A stretch of 43,337 nt of DNA from Lingula anatina (taxonomy: Eukaryota; Brachiopoda; Lingulata; Lingulida; Lingulidae): positions 1,063,189 through 1,106,525 of the forward strand of contig NW_019775524.1 of assembly GCF_001039355.2 (NCBI RefSeq). The letters run 5' to 3'. Within the stretch, counting starts at the first letter, position 1. Each line of letters opens with the position of its first letter. Positions 30,059 to 41,900 of this stretch are shown piece after piece. The position numbers were made by a program, and so were the translations under genes. The notes beneath the pieces were generated by a model. The model was not told where the DNA came from, searched no databases, and saw only the letters and a program-made list of their open reading frames with translations.

Positions 30059-33000
30059 TTACTCTTCTACATCAATCAGCTTCATGATGTCCTGGTCTAA
30101 CTTCCGAAGTGCGTGCGCACCTCGTTCGACATGTTGCACTTTTGTCGCCTCCTTTGCCGCCTCAGGCCGGTGCCACTCGAATGTCAACGGTTCTTCTTTC
30201 TCCTTCAATGGCTGAGCAAGAGGCGCAACTGGGGATCGACGCGGTGACTTGGGTTCTTTGGGCTTATGCTTTCCCTTCTCTTTGGGTTTCGAGTATTTTT
30301 CGTGCAACGGGACAACAAGCCTCTTCGTGTCAACTTGTTCGTCGACCTCGTTTGGTTCGGCACCCCCAATGGCCTCATCTGCCAAGTCCTGCACGGAAAA
30401 TGATAGCAATTTTAGTACAAACAATTTGGTAATTTTACGTTATTACTTCTAAAGAAATTTATGGTTAATATAACTATATAAAACTATTAAAATATAATTG
30501 GACAGCTTTAGTTTCCAAGAATACTCAAGGATCGCTGAAGGTCGATCGCTGAAGGAAGATCGCTTGTTTTTCTCTGAACAGTGAAAAATTAGAAATAAGA
30601 AAGAGAAAACCGATATTATAAATAGGCCTACATTTTTATCACTCAGACAAATCTTATCGTTATCTATTATGATCTGATTAATTAAGTTGACAGGCCCTAT
30701 AAAATCCGTTAAATATAAAGCCTTTTGCACTTTTTCCAATGAACAGCTTATTCAAGCTCGCAGACAAATGTGACGGAAAAAACCGCCTGGAATAGGACTG
30801 TACTTCACTTGAAATCAGTCTTATTTGTGAAATAAGTCTGAAGAAGATTCCGGGCGAAACAATTATGAAGTACAATTATGTATCTCAACCACGCTATGTT
30901 CTAGGACCCAGTCAAAAACTACATATTAGGCCTACATTTTGACGAAATACAGAAAAAAGTTGTTTCTTTTTTAAAATATATACCACAGCACCTCATAAGA
31001 TGACGTCACTTCCTCTTTATTGTCAACGGGGATGCTCTGACCATTGGTCTTTCCGGATATGATCACGCTGTTGACCTGACGCTGTAAGTTACGCCAGTGC
31101 GCTCTGTTTTGGCGATTCGGAATGTCTATGGCATTTATCACCTGAAAATTAGACCTAGATATATCGCACCTTAACCAAATTGAAATGAAGATTTTACACA
31201 CAGAACGCTGTATCTTTAAAATAATATGGTTCCATCTATAGCGTACTGCTTTGAGAGGACCAACAACACAACGGGGGCTTCACTCGCTTTCACAACCTTG
31301 TCGTGTTCTTAGACCCCATTTCCAGAGATTAGATCGATCTACTTTAGATCGACCTAACTCCCTGGGGGTTCACGCTAAATAGCTGTCAGCCGAGCGGACA
31401 CGAAAGTTAATTACCCCCTTACAGCTTGTAGTAGGCGGGACGGACATTTAAGCCGGATTATCTGACAGTAATCTAGTGAGACTCCCCGCGGGGATAGATC
31501 GATCTAAAAGCTTTGGGAATACAGCCTTAGAGTGCAAAGAAATGCCAGGGCGTCAGTGAGTAGAAATTAGTTGTCGGGTGAGTCGAGCTCCGGGACGTCG
31601 TTTAGGCGATTCTTATACACAAAAGCCGTGCTCAGCTGCCATCTCAAAACAGATCGCTTAAAATGGAAGGGTAATGACAGAACGTTCCCTGCGAAAAGGC
31701 CTTTACTAATAAAATATAGTTTATTTTTGTTAGCATTGCAATTGGTCTTCAACGTGACCCTTAGGCAAAAGTAGTGGTTTTAAGCTTATACAAGATATAA
31801 AACAACGAAAATTATAAGTACCTTTTGTAAAGCCATTTTCATAACTTGCAGTCGAACTATTTCCTTTTCCATGATATCTGAGGCAATGTTCCCCATTTCC
31901 TGGGAAAATTTAAGACAGATAAGCATAAGAAGACAGTTTTGAAAATAATAGTTAAACATTTCACGTTCGCTCTTATTCAGAGGTTGGATAAAAGAGAGAG
32001 ATGTATGATTCTGTGTACAGCCACATTAATATTACAAGGATATGTGATGTAGGGCGTCACGTATACGACCTGTGAACCTTTTCTCGCCACCCTGGGGTAA
32101 TAAACCTCAATTTTCAATTCCATCACACCATTTTAGGTTGTCTCATACTCTTTAGAAATGTTCTGCATTAACGGCCGTTTCAAATTTAAATAGATAAACA
32201 GGCAATTGTAAGAAATGAAAAAAATCACTGAAATACTCACCTTCAAAAACTCCACCTGGAGCTCGTCGAGCGACTTCTGGCGGCTCTCGTATACACTAAA
32301 TGCCACGTCCATCTTCGCCTCTCTGCCATGGAGTTGTTCTACGATGGCCTCCTCTTTGGCCGCGGGGTATGATCTTCGCAGTCTTAGTTTACGCAGAGCC
32401 TCGCGGCAGTCTTCACATTTTGCATTCATTTTTATAAATTCCTGTAAAAAAGGAAAATTGGTGCAAGATGGCGGTTGCTTGCAAGATGAGATTTAGATTG
32501 CGATTTATTTATTTATTTAGTTAGTTAGTTAGTTAGATATTTTGCCAGTTAGTTAGTTGGTCAGTTAGTTTTCTTCAATCAATATAAGGCGGCTTTTGTG
32601 AATGAGAATAACATATGTATTTTTTTAAAAGTTCGATTTAGATTTATTGTTTTCAAAGAGGCCACACTTACCGAAGATGCGCACGGCGGCGAGGGAAATT
32701 AATACCCCAAAGAAGATTCATTTTGATACATTGTTTTGAAGGATTCAAAATACGGAAGTTTACATCAGACATGAAGAGAATATGGTCGCAAAATGTTTTA
32801 ATGCCGTGAATCCTCACCTCTCTCGCCTTAGTCACTTTTTTTATCATCTCTCTCTGCCTTCTGTTCAGTTGCTGTATCCGGGCCTTAAAATGGTTCTTGG
32901 TTTCTTTGGGATCTATGGCGGACAACGGGCGTCCATCACTCTGGTATGTGTCATTTTGAAAGCTTGAAGAACGACAAAATAACATTAACGAGTAGAAATA

Positions 33001-34489
33001 GGGAGCACTTTTGAAGTACTTTCATTAATTTTTAGAAACCTAAAATTGGTCATCCGCCCGTTACTAGAAGGTTACATTAAAACACAACATAACATGTAAC
33101 GTATTATGCTAATAAACGTGAAATAGAGTGAATGTGGTCAGAGTCTAAACATAGTTGGGATTCTCTTTGATTTATTTCAAGCCTGCATGGAACTTTCCAT
33201 AGACGAAAATGTCATATTACTGATTCAACAAGTAGTTATGCATACTAGGCTTATTATTACCTTTGACGATAGACGATAGACCTTTGACGCAATCACTTGC
33301 ATATATTTTTTCCTGAATAACTCACTTGTTCATAAAAGAAGCGCTGTGGCGCGCGCGCGCGCACACACAAACACCGACACACACGCGCGCTCAATCGCAC
33401 GAATGCACTCATGCAAACACGCATGCAGACACAGATAAAAACGCATGCACACACACACACACACAAACACGTGAGAACACGCACACACACGCACACATGC
33501 AAACACACTTGTAAGCACACACAAACATTTAATCACCTATTCAAAAGGGACAGCGGAGACTTGTCCACCTCAGTGATCATCATGTAGGACCTGTAGTGGG
33601 CGTCCGACTGCTCTCTGGCCAAGTTGACCATCATGTCCACCGCGCGCTGATAGTCCTGGTCTGATTGGGACCCTGATTAAGATTTTAAAAAGGAAAATCT
33701 GTTCCAGACTAATCAGAAGTAATTGTAATCTCGGTATAGACTTGGTTAAATTCAGGGAAATATTGGTTTTCTTTTCAACTAATAGATGTACTAGACTGAT
33801 ACTTATTAATTGAGTTTCGACTTTCCAAAGATCGGGTTTCTGACTGAGCCGTAACTGTATTACGCCTATCATTTTTTGCTTTTTTTAAAATTATTTTAAT
33901 TCTGAATTTTTTTATTGATATTTGATGTATTTAAAATATTTTCTTATTTAAATATTGATCCAAACCGTTTGTCAGTGGCACTCTGTGTAGTTCATAATAG
34001 GTGTTTTCAGCCCATCTCTGATACGTCTCCGAAACTGTCTTCTCTAGATACGCGCGGCTGCTCATTATTTTTGAGAACACCTTCAAAAACCTATGAAAAG
34101 TAATTGAATGACAACATGAATTCAAATGAATAAATTTATGTCAATAAATCACTTGCACTGTAATCTTAAGACTTATTTGTTATCCCCATTATTTATTATT
34201 CATCATCTTCAATGGAAAACTTTAATCGATAATAAAGGTCACGAGTTTATAATGCATTAAATACTTATGTCGCATAACTGATCTTAAACAAATGCAGCAT
34301 TTCTGTCAAAGTTGCACTTAGGACAAATAAAAAAAGTTCGGCCATGCTGGTAGTCTCGGCTCTGAAAAGTTAACTTTTCCCCTCTATTCAAAATTTATAT
34401 ATAATATAATAAAAATATGCTCACTGTTGTCCTGTCTCAAATTGACCAAACACTTCCCCCGGATTTGGCGCAGCTTCATTTTGCGCCAT
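30059..34489 (-). CDS. F-BAR-like coiled-coil protein
   Basis: Eight exons on the minus strand: 34489-34425, 34090-33966, 33672-33537, 32962-32818, 32441-32241, 31899-31822, 31141-30992, 30388-30059. All junctions are GT-AG and in phase, total 1,230 nt, 409 residues. The start [20 protein letters not shown] was chosen because only that frame of exon 1 joins exon 2 without a stop. The segment [20 protein letters not shown] then YQRWAEN matches the layout of an FCH helix (G-x-K/R-A-x-LE-x-Y-x-WA). A long charged helical region follows to about residue 300, as in F-BAR proteins that bend membranes with actin regulators. The tail (residues 300-409) is Lys/Pro-rich ([18 protein letters not shown]) and ends KLIDVEE. 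No SH3 domain is present. Gene structure is firm; the F-BAR assignment is moderate. Confidence 0.75.
31309..31531. mobile_element. Foldback element (family F1), diverged copy
   Basis: Ends TTAGACCCCATTTCC (left) and, on the other strand, CTAAGGCTGTATTCCC (right), both followed by TTAGATCGATCTA. The centre contains arms like those at 23240-23462 (CACGCTAAAT / ATCTAGTGAG). In an intron of the F-BAR-like gene. Confidence 0.6.
32500..32570. repeat. (TTAG)n / (TTTA)n microsatellite
   Basis: Short runs of ATTT and TTAG, intronic in the F-BAR-like gene. Confidence 0.8.
33350..33530. repeat. (GC)n-(AC)n-rich microsatellite next to a splice donor
   Basis: About 180 bases of mixed GC, CA and ACGC repeats. 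On the coding (minus) strand it is TG-rich and begins a few bases after the donor of the exon ending at 33537. Confidence 0.9.
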
Positions 34490-35403
34490 GTCAGCAGTCG
34501 TTGGTCGGTTAGCATAACTTTTGAAGCAGCACCAAGTGTCGGACAGGGAGATCCATGCTTCAGGATGATGTTAAGCAGCGAAGACCCCGCGTGACTTGAC
34601 ACTATTATGACGTCACTCAATTACGCCATAATCGAAAGGAACTTTCAACGTCAAGACGTCGCTTCGTTATTGCGTCACAAGGGTATGACTTAGACAAATA
34701 AACAAAAAACACGCATGTTTTCTTGCATTGAATGAAATCCTTTTGATTGATTGAAAGGTAGAATATTCTAAATGGTATAAAACGACAAGTTTATCATCTT
34801 ATTTTTCCACTGGCCTATAGTAAGACCTATGATATACATCGACACAGGGCTAGTCATTTCTAGTGACGTCTTCTTGGTATTATGTCTCATTGTACATATT
34901 CATACGCCTTGATGAATCAACCGGAACGTCATCAGTTATAATAATCACAAGTCCAGTATAAGATTTAATTAAACAAAATTATTCAGAAATGCCTTTAAAA
35001 CTACCTCCGTTTACACGATTGACCTAAAGTACGTCTAATTATAACTTAAATTACATAAAACCTTTTTACAACTTTATAAGGGAACTTTTTGCAATGATAA
35101 ACAAGCATACTGCTTTCATTTTATTTCTTGGAAATGACATTCTCTACTTATTTATAGATGGTTGCGCATTAAACCACTGCGCACGGCACTAAAACGCGTC
35201 CTTTTATTTTGCTCGTCTGAGCGTAAACGTCCCTTTGACAACAATATGTAAACAACTTTACTATTCAATACCCAGGTCAATTTTACACGCTCTGATCGAT
35301 TGTACAAAAGCAAAATGGCGTCAAACGGGACGATTAACTGATACAGGTACTGCGCCAAGCGATGAAATGACGGCATATTAAGAGGGATAACTTTTCCGCA
35401 AGC
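34490..35403. other. Region between the divergent F-BAR-like gene and the signal-peptide exon
   Basis: About 0.9 kb between head-to-head starts, likely holding promoters for both directions. AT-rich, with several GACGTC/TGACG-type motifs near 34610-34880 (for example TGACGTCA-like at 34608-34616). No exon seen. Confidence 0.4.
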
Positions 35404-35473
35404 ATGGTTTCTTCACGGAACAAACATCTCTCAATTCTCACGTTACTTCTGGTGCTGTTGCTACCATGCAGTG
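35404..35473 (+). CDS. First coding exon with signal peptide, gene incomplete
   Basis: ATG at 35404 opens 23 codons: a basic start (MVSSRNKHL) then a strong hydrophobic core (SILTLLLVLLLPCSG). The donor is a consensus GTAAGT at 35474 in phase 1. This is the typical first exon of a secreted or membrane protein. Downstream on the plus strand lie only minus-strand ECM29 exons, so its partners are missing or far away. Confidence 0.5.
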
Positions 35474-35942
35474 GTAAGTTTGGAGGGTGAATTTTGCTTG
35501 GTAAAAGATGTCCTAATTAAAAGGGCACCAGGTAAAGTAGAGCTTGGGCCAGGATTGCGAAATCAGCATCTCACTGATCGCATTAAAATGCCTACTGGTG
35601 GTTAAGACCGTCATGTCATCACTTAAATTTACGGATATTATGTTCAAGAAGATGAAAATTGTGTACTTAACCGCAATATTTACTAAAATTTAGAAGAGAG
35701 AGAGAGAGGTGAGAGATTTTAACTTGTTACAACTTGCAGACAATATAATAGGTATATGTTAAACAGAGATTGGTTCAAACACAATGAAGAAATTAACTGT
35801 TTAGAAGAGATTTTTCTTAAAAGAAATACACATTTTTAAATAAATTTCCATCTTAGATATTAACCTCTCTTGAAACATTCACCCTTAAATTTCTAAATAA
35901 GCATTTTATTCAAGTAAAAACAAAAGCTCAGTCTCTACACAC
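35474..35942. other. Non-coding interval where two genes break off
   Basis: Contains a (GA)n run at 35695-35708 and no exon for either the plus-strand signal-peptide gene or the ECM29 C-terminus. Confidence 0.4.
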
Positions 35943-38887
35943 CCCTCTTCCTTTTGTCATGCATGGCCAAGAAAGCCATGGGTAACGCCTCGGCTGCATG
36001 CCGCTTGAGAACATCTGGTGCATGATGGGTAATAGCCTGGAGAGTGAGGCCGCAGGACGACTTGGTGCTCTCATCTGATATATAGTATAACCATAGTTAA
36101 CAACGTGTGGATCAGTTTTATACTGCTTTCATATATTCTAATATTGGATTTTTACTACTTTCATATATTTATGATTCTAATACGATAAGATATAAATGAG
36201 CTCTTTGATGTTTCTACAGAAATCAAAGCATTTGAAAAGAGAACCCTACACATTAGCCTATAAATTATAATGCTAAAACCACAGGTCTTACCTTCTTTGT
36301 CCATGTACCATGTTTTCAATTTCTGAATAAGTTTCTCCACACTACTGTCTTTGGAAACCTAAAACAGTGTTAATTTCAGTAATTATTGATTCCTCATTAC
36401 GTGCAAATGAGAAAATTTCAAACCTGTTGATAATTAAATATCAAAATGTAAAAGTTAACATCTTGGTAAATTCTTCTTATTTATTTAAGTATCATTTCTG
36501 AGGCATAACCACATATTATATAAGAAATTCATGGAAAAGCTGGCAAATATCCATCAATTAGATTCCCCTCTTACCTTTACCAGATAACCTAGTGCAGTGG
36601 CATAAACCTTCCTTATAGTAGCACTTTTATCATGGAGACCATTCAACAATGAACTCATCAATTTTCCTAGAAAAAACAAAACATGTAAACAAACCATACA
36701 ACATTTATGACAATCTTGGAAAAAGGTGGCTAGAATATAATTGTCTTGATAAAGAAATCTCACTGTTTATCATGATTTTGATCCTCTTACCTGCATACTG
36801 TTTCAGATCTTGAGGACACTGGTAAGTCAGGGAGATCACAATGTTATTTGATCATCTTACCTGCATACTGTTTCAGATCTTGAGGACACTGGTAAGTCAA
36901 GGAGATCACAATGTTAGCACAGCCAGCCTGGGAGGAAATTAAGTTTATGACATATTTTGATTGGTGCAATATTGAATAAATTTAGTACAAACTAAAGATA
37001 AATACTGGATATATAGAACTACAAAACTCACCAAGCTATTCTTAGTGCTACAGCCTTTTTTATTTTCTTGAAATTTCACCTTGTTTATTTGAACCTTAAA
37101 AACAAATTTAGTACACATCTGTACCAAACCATTAAATTGCAATCAATAATAATTGGTACACAATAGATTTATTTACACTCAGAGTCAGGTTTATAGCATA
37201 CCATACTAAAATACATAACTTGTAGAAGAGCACAAATTCACATTTAGCATAAATGGTGTAATTCATTTCGATAATACTAAAACATGGTATGAGACTGGTA
37301 GATTTAAATGGGACACATCCTAATACAAAGTACACTACGTGTAGCCAAATATCAGGGGCAGATGGAGGCTGTCTTCTGGGTCATCACAGAGATGGACAGA
37401 ATTTTAAAGTTTACATTAACAGGCATCTAACATTTTCTGTCGGAAGACGGTCAAAAATGGAGGATGGATCAACAAAGATAATTTGGAGGACTGTCAGAAA
37501 ATATCTCTGGGTCTGCCCCTGAAATATGTTACCTTTGTCCCCAATCCTACACCACTCCTGATCAGATCTGTTAGTTTAGGTACCAGTTCTGGGAGTACAC
37601 TGTCATCTACATACTGTATACACTGAAATATGTTACCTTTGTCCCCAATCCTACACCACTCCTGATCAGATCTGTTAGTTTAGGCACCAGTTCTGGGAGT
37701 ACACTGCCATCTACATACTGTATACACTGAAATATGTTACCTTTGTCCCCAATCCTACACCACTCCTGATCAGATCTGTTAGTTTAGGTACCAGTTCTGG
37801 GAGTACACTGCCATCTACATACTGTATACACTGAAATACACAACGTTGTATATGTTAACATTCACTAAGGTTAGCAATATAATAATAATAATAATAATAA
37901 TTTATTCTGAGAATGCAAATAAAATATACATCAATATATTGGTTTCTGTCGTATCTCTTCAGTGAAAAATAAAATAAATTAACTGTGAAATTAATAAAAG
38001 TGATCATTCAATTAACAAGTCTAAAATAGAAGATACAATCAAATTAAAATTGAGAATTAAAACAAGAAACAGCTGAGGGGTAAAAGCTTTTTAAAAATCT
38101 CTCACTGCATTACAAAATTTGTTGATTATATGTGAAATAAATCTACGATCTGGATAAGGATTTCAATTTTTTTGTGTGTGCGCATGCCTGCATGTGTGTG
38201 TAATGATAAAAGAGCTTTACGCTAAAATAAAACCAGTTAACAGCCTTCTCTATGTAAACATACCATATTGACTGTTTCCATCATGGGGGAGGACTTTGAG
38301 GCTGCTATTCTTGCACTGTCAAGCTGAAAACACAGGCCAAAATCTCAACTGCTTGTAAGGAGGATCATATTTGTTGAGATATTCTCATAAAAATACTCTA
38401 GCAGAATTTTTGAATGGTACATAATTAAACTGACAGATTTAGATGAAAACTGACATAATAATGCATTACTTCATCAAAAACTTCACTTTGAGCAATACAT
38501 TTTGCTAGTTTCCTTATTACCTTCTCCTGGGCCATCTGGTTGGCTCCTATCCTCAGACTGAGGTAGTTAAATATTAGCTTCCTTACCTTCTCCTGGGCCA
38601 TCTGGTTGGCTCCTATCCTCAGACTGAGGTAGTTAAGTATTAGCTTCCTTACCTTCTCCTGGGCCATCTGGTTGGCTCCTATCCTCAGACTGAGGTAGTT
38701 AAGTATTAGCTTCCTTACCTTCTCCTGGGCCATCTGGTTGGCTCCTATCCTCAGGCTGAGATAATTGAGAACCTGTGGCTCCAGCCCACTGACAGACTCC
38801 AGGAGGTTGTACACTAGCAGAGGAATGTGAGGCTTCAGCAGGGCACCTGCATTCTTACTGATCTTCACTATGGTAGAGATACTGGAA

Positions 38888-38980
<93 letters not shown>

Positions 38981-41900
38981 GTAATAAAGGTAAGGGGAAT
39001 GATATCATAGCATCAATTATAATATTAAGCATGTATCCCCCCCCGGTTAACCTGATATATATATATCTCCCCCTCACTTTCTTCCTTTCCCAACCCCCTC
39101 TCCCCACTGCCCTGACGTCCTGGGCCCCGTATCTCGAAAGCATCTCATATTGCGAATAGCAATATCACATAGAGGCTACAATGTATTATCTGGGGCGAGT
39201 ATGGGTGAGTTATGGAATCGAGACGCTTGTGCACGGTCGCAATGCGCGATGCTTTCGAGATACGGGGCCCTGGACTTGGCTCCCCAGCCCATGTTGTAGA
39301 TTTACTTGATATCTCTCCACTCACCCCACTGCCCTGACATCCTGTACTTGGCTCCCCAGTCCATGTTGTAGATTAACCTGATATCTCCCCCACTCACCCC
39401 ACTGCCCTGACGTCCTGTACATGGCTCCCCAGTCCATGTTGTAGATTAACCTGATATCCCTCCCACTCACCCCACTGCCCTGACGTCCTGGACTTGGCTC
39501 CCCAGTCCATGTTGTAGTAGACAAGGCAGCACCAGACTGATGGCCTTCTCTCCTATCTTCCCTTGGGATACGTCACAGATCTTGATAGAAGCCTGGAATA
39601 GAGTACAGGAGAGTTTGAAATTTTAACAGACTCAGTGTATTCATCATATGGAACATAATACGTTTTTCAAATTGTAAATTAGATAAATATAATCTATATA
39701 TTCATCCGGAAGAACTAAATTGACAGATGCAGATTCCATAGTAGACATGTTCAGCATTTCTTACCTTGCTTAAGGTTCTGCATGCAATGGCAGCTGCATT
39801 TCGTACAGATTCCTAAAATGCAATAATAGTTCTATATAGAGTTTTTACAATTTCTCCAGATGATATAACCTTTACCTTCACAGGAATACATCCTTTACTG
39901 TGCTTGATTTAATGACAGAAAAAATCACCCAATTTGAATCTTACCATGAATTTGCTCATAAAGAGCATTTATCATCTGTTGTACTATTATTACACCAAAG
40001 AAGAGCAAACTTTGCAAATATTGTTAAGATATTCACCTTAATATCATCCAGCACTCTGAGGCAGTTCTCCCACAATACAGGAAGTTTGTCCACCATGTCG
40101 TCTATTTGTCTACCCCTGAACAGGTCATTAAGGGCCATACAACTGGACTCACGCACTCTCCACTGGGCACTGGTCAAGTTCTTGATTAGGTCCTCAAGGA
40201 TATCTTGGACATACATATCAACCTGTATTCAAAAAGATGACTTGATAACATTTCATGTTCAACCCTGAACATCAGAGCAAAAAGTCTGTAAGCACTTTAT
40301 CACTTTATCGTTCTAGTTGAATCATTCCATTTAAATTCAGACAACAGACTTACTTGTCAATTACATGAATTACTCTTACTGGTTTAATGAACTTTTCTAC
40401 TGAAATCAAACTCTCATACCAAACCACACATGCCACAATGACAATGTAAGCAATATAAACTCACCGTTTTCTTGTTATCAGACACCAAAGACTGCCATAT
40501 ACTGGTCATTGCCAGCTGGATCTTAGGGTTGGGATCAAATTGATATCTGTACAACTTGGGGACAATCTTTGGCAGGTATGGCGCCAGCTGTTCTCCAGCT
40601 TGAGAAAATATACTGGTGAACCCAAAAGCTGCACCCTGGAAGGTAGAAATATATACACTGTTTGAATAACTCCATTTATGTCTCCATCACAGTGGTAATC
40701 TTTTCCATTTATATTGATGTTTTGATTAAAAATCACTTATAAAGATGTAATTATCCAAGCAAACAGAACTCTACAGTGGTTAATGTATTTGATAATAACA
40801 ATCACCTGATATCCAAAAATGTTCAAATCTTTAAATAGTATTCATAATATGAGCTAATGGCAGACAGGTGCTCTCACCTTCTTAGAGTTCCACATGGCAT
40901 TGTGATTAGCCAGGTGTAAGAACTTATAGATCAGGTCTGGCTGGTTAAGATCATTGGCAATAGAGCAGAGCTCCCTGTAGGTGGATAGACTCTGCCCATC
41001 TGGTGTCTTCCCCAGGGCTCCCTCCTCAAACACCTGGGTATCACTGGTCACCTGCTGCTGGGGCCTAGGTTGATGTGGAGACCAGAGATTATGTCATCAT
41101 GGAGACCAGGCAATATGTCACCATGGGGACCAGATATTATGCCACATCAAAGGGGACAATATCTCTTTATTATAAATCTAATGCATAAAGGGTAATCACA
41201 TCTAGCAATAAGATTTAGTGTATTTTAATACAATTAATTAAAATTGACTTAAAACTGCTAAACCACTGACTGACTGAAAGATTTGTATTTCAGATTAAAA
41301 AACATTAACCTTATAAAACTGAATGTCTACACCCACGTCTCTTTGTGCAGCACCTGTGGTGATATAGCATGTAAAAAACACACATGATGATCTAGGCTCA
41401 TCCTAGCATAGAAATGTTTTGCCAATTACCAAAATTATTCTTCTCTGGCTTTAGTTATGTAACCTCCCTGGTGGCTTACCTCTTTCCTGTCATGAGTGTC
41501 TGCACCAAGTCTGCCACTAGTTCATCTTTCCTCTCTTTGCTGGAGTTCTCATAGACTATACTGAGACCCTTGGAGGCGATGTCCTGGGTGATTTCTAGGC
41601 ACAAGAAAAAATAATTTAATCCCACTGAGAGTAATATTTGATATTATCAAAGTGATAATATCTTCAATGGCTTTACCTACAAGCTGTATTAAACATTAAA
41701 ATCTATTTTTTATGTTTTTAAGATTGTGTAAAATTGACATCTTGACACTTACAGAAAATGTCAAAGATTTTAAGATTTCATCTTTCTCTTAAATCCCATT
41801 CTGCAGTGTTTTCACCATCTTACCATTGTTTTCTGCTAGTAAGCTCATAAATGCTCCCTGTATAGTCTTCATATTCTCCTGTATCACCTTGTGACCACTG

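Noticed and set aside
34384-34620. Longer reading frame for the first exon of the F-BAR-like gene
   Set aside because: It has an ATG at 34515 but that frame meets a stop when joined to the next exon; the frame starting at ATG 34489 joins cleanly.
37289-37522. 77-codon plus-strand ORF
   Set aside because: Most of it is the hAT-like MITE at 37353-37521; no known domain.
37627-37640. 14-base spacers with GT and AG read as tiny introns
   Set aside because: Far below any spliceable intron length; better explained as duplication junctions.
38868-39143. Minus-strand ORF with a long Tyr-Ile run
   Set aside because: Product of translating the (AT)n microsatellite.
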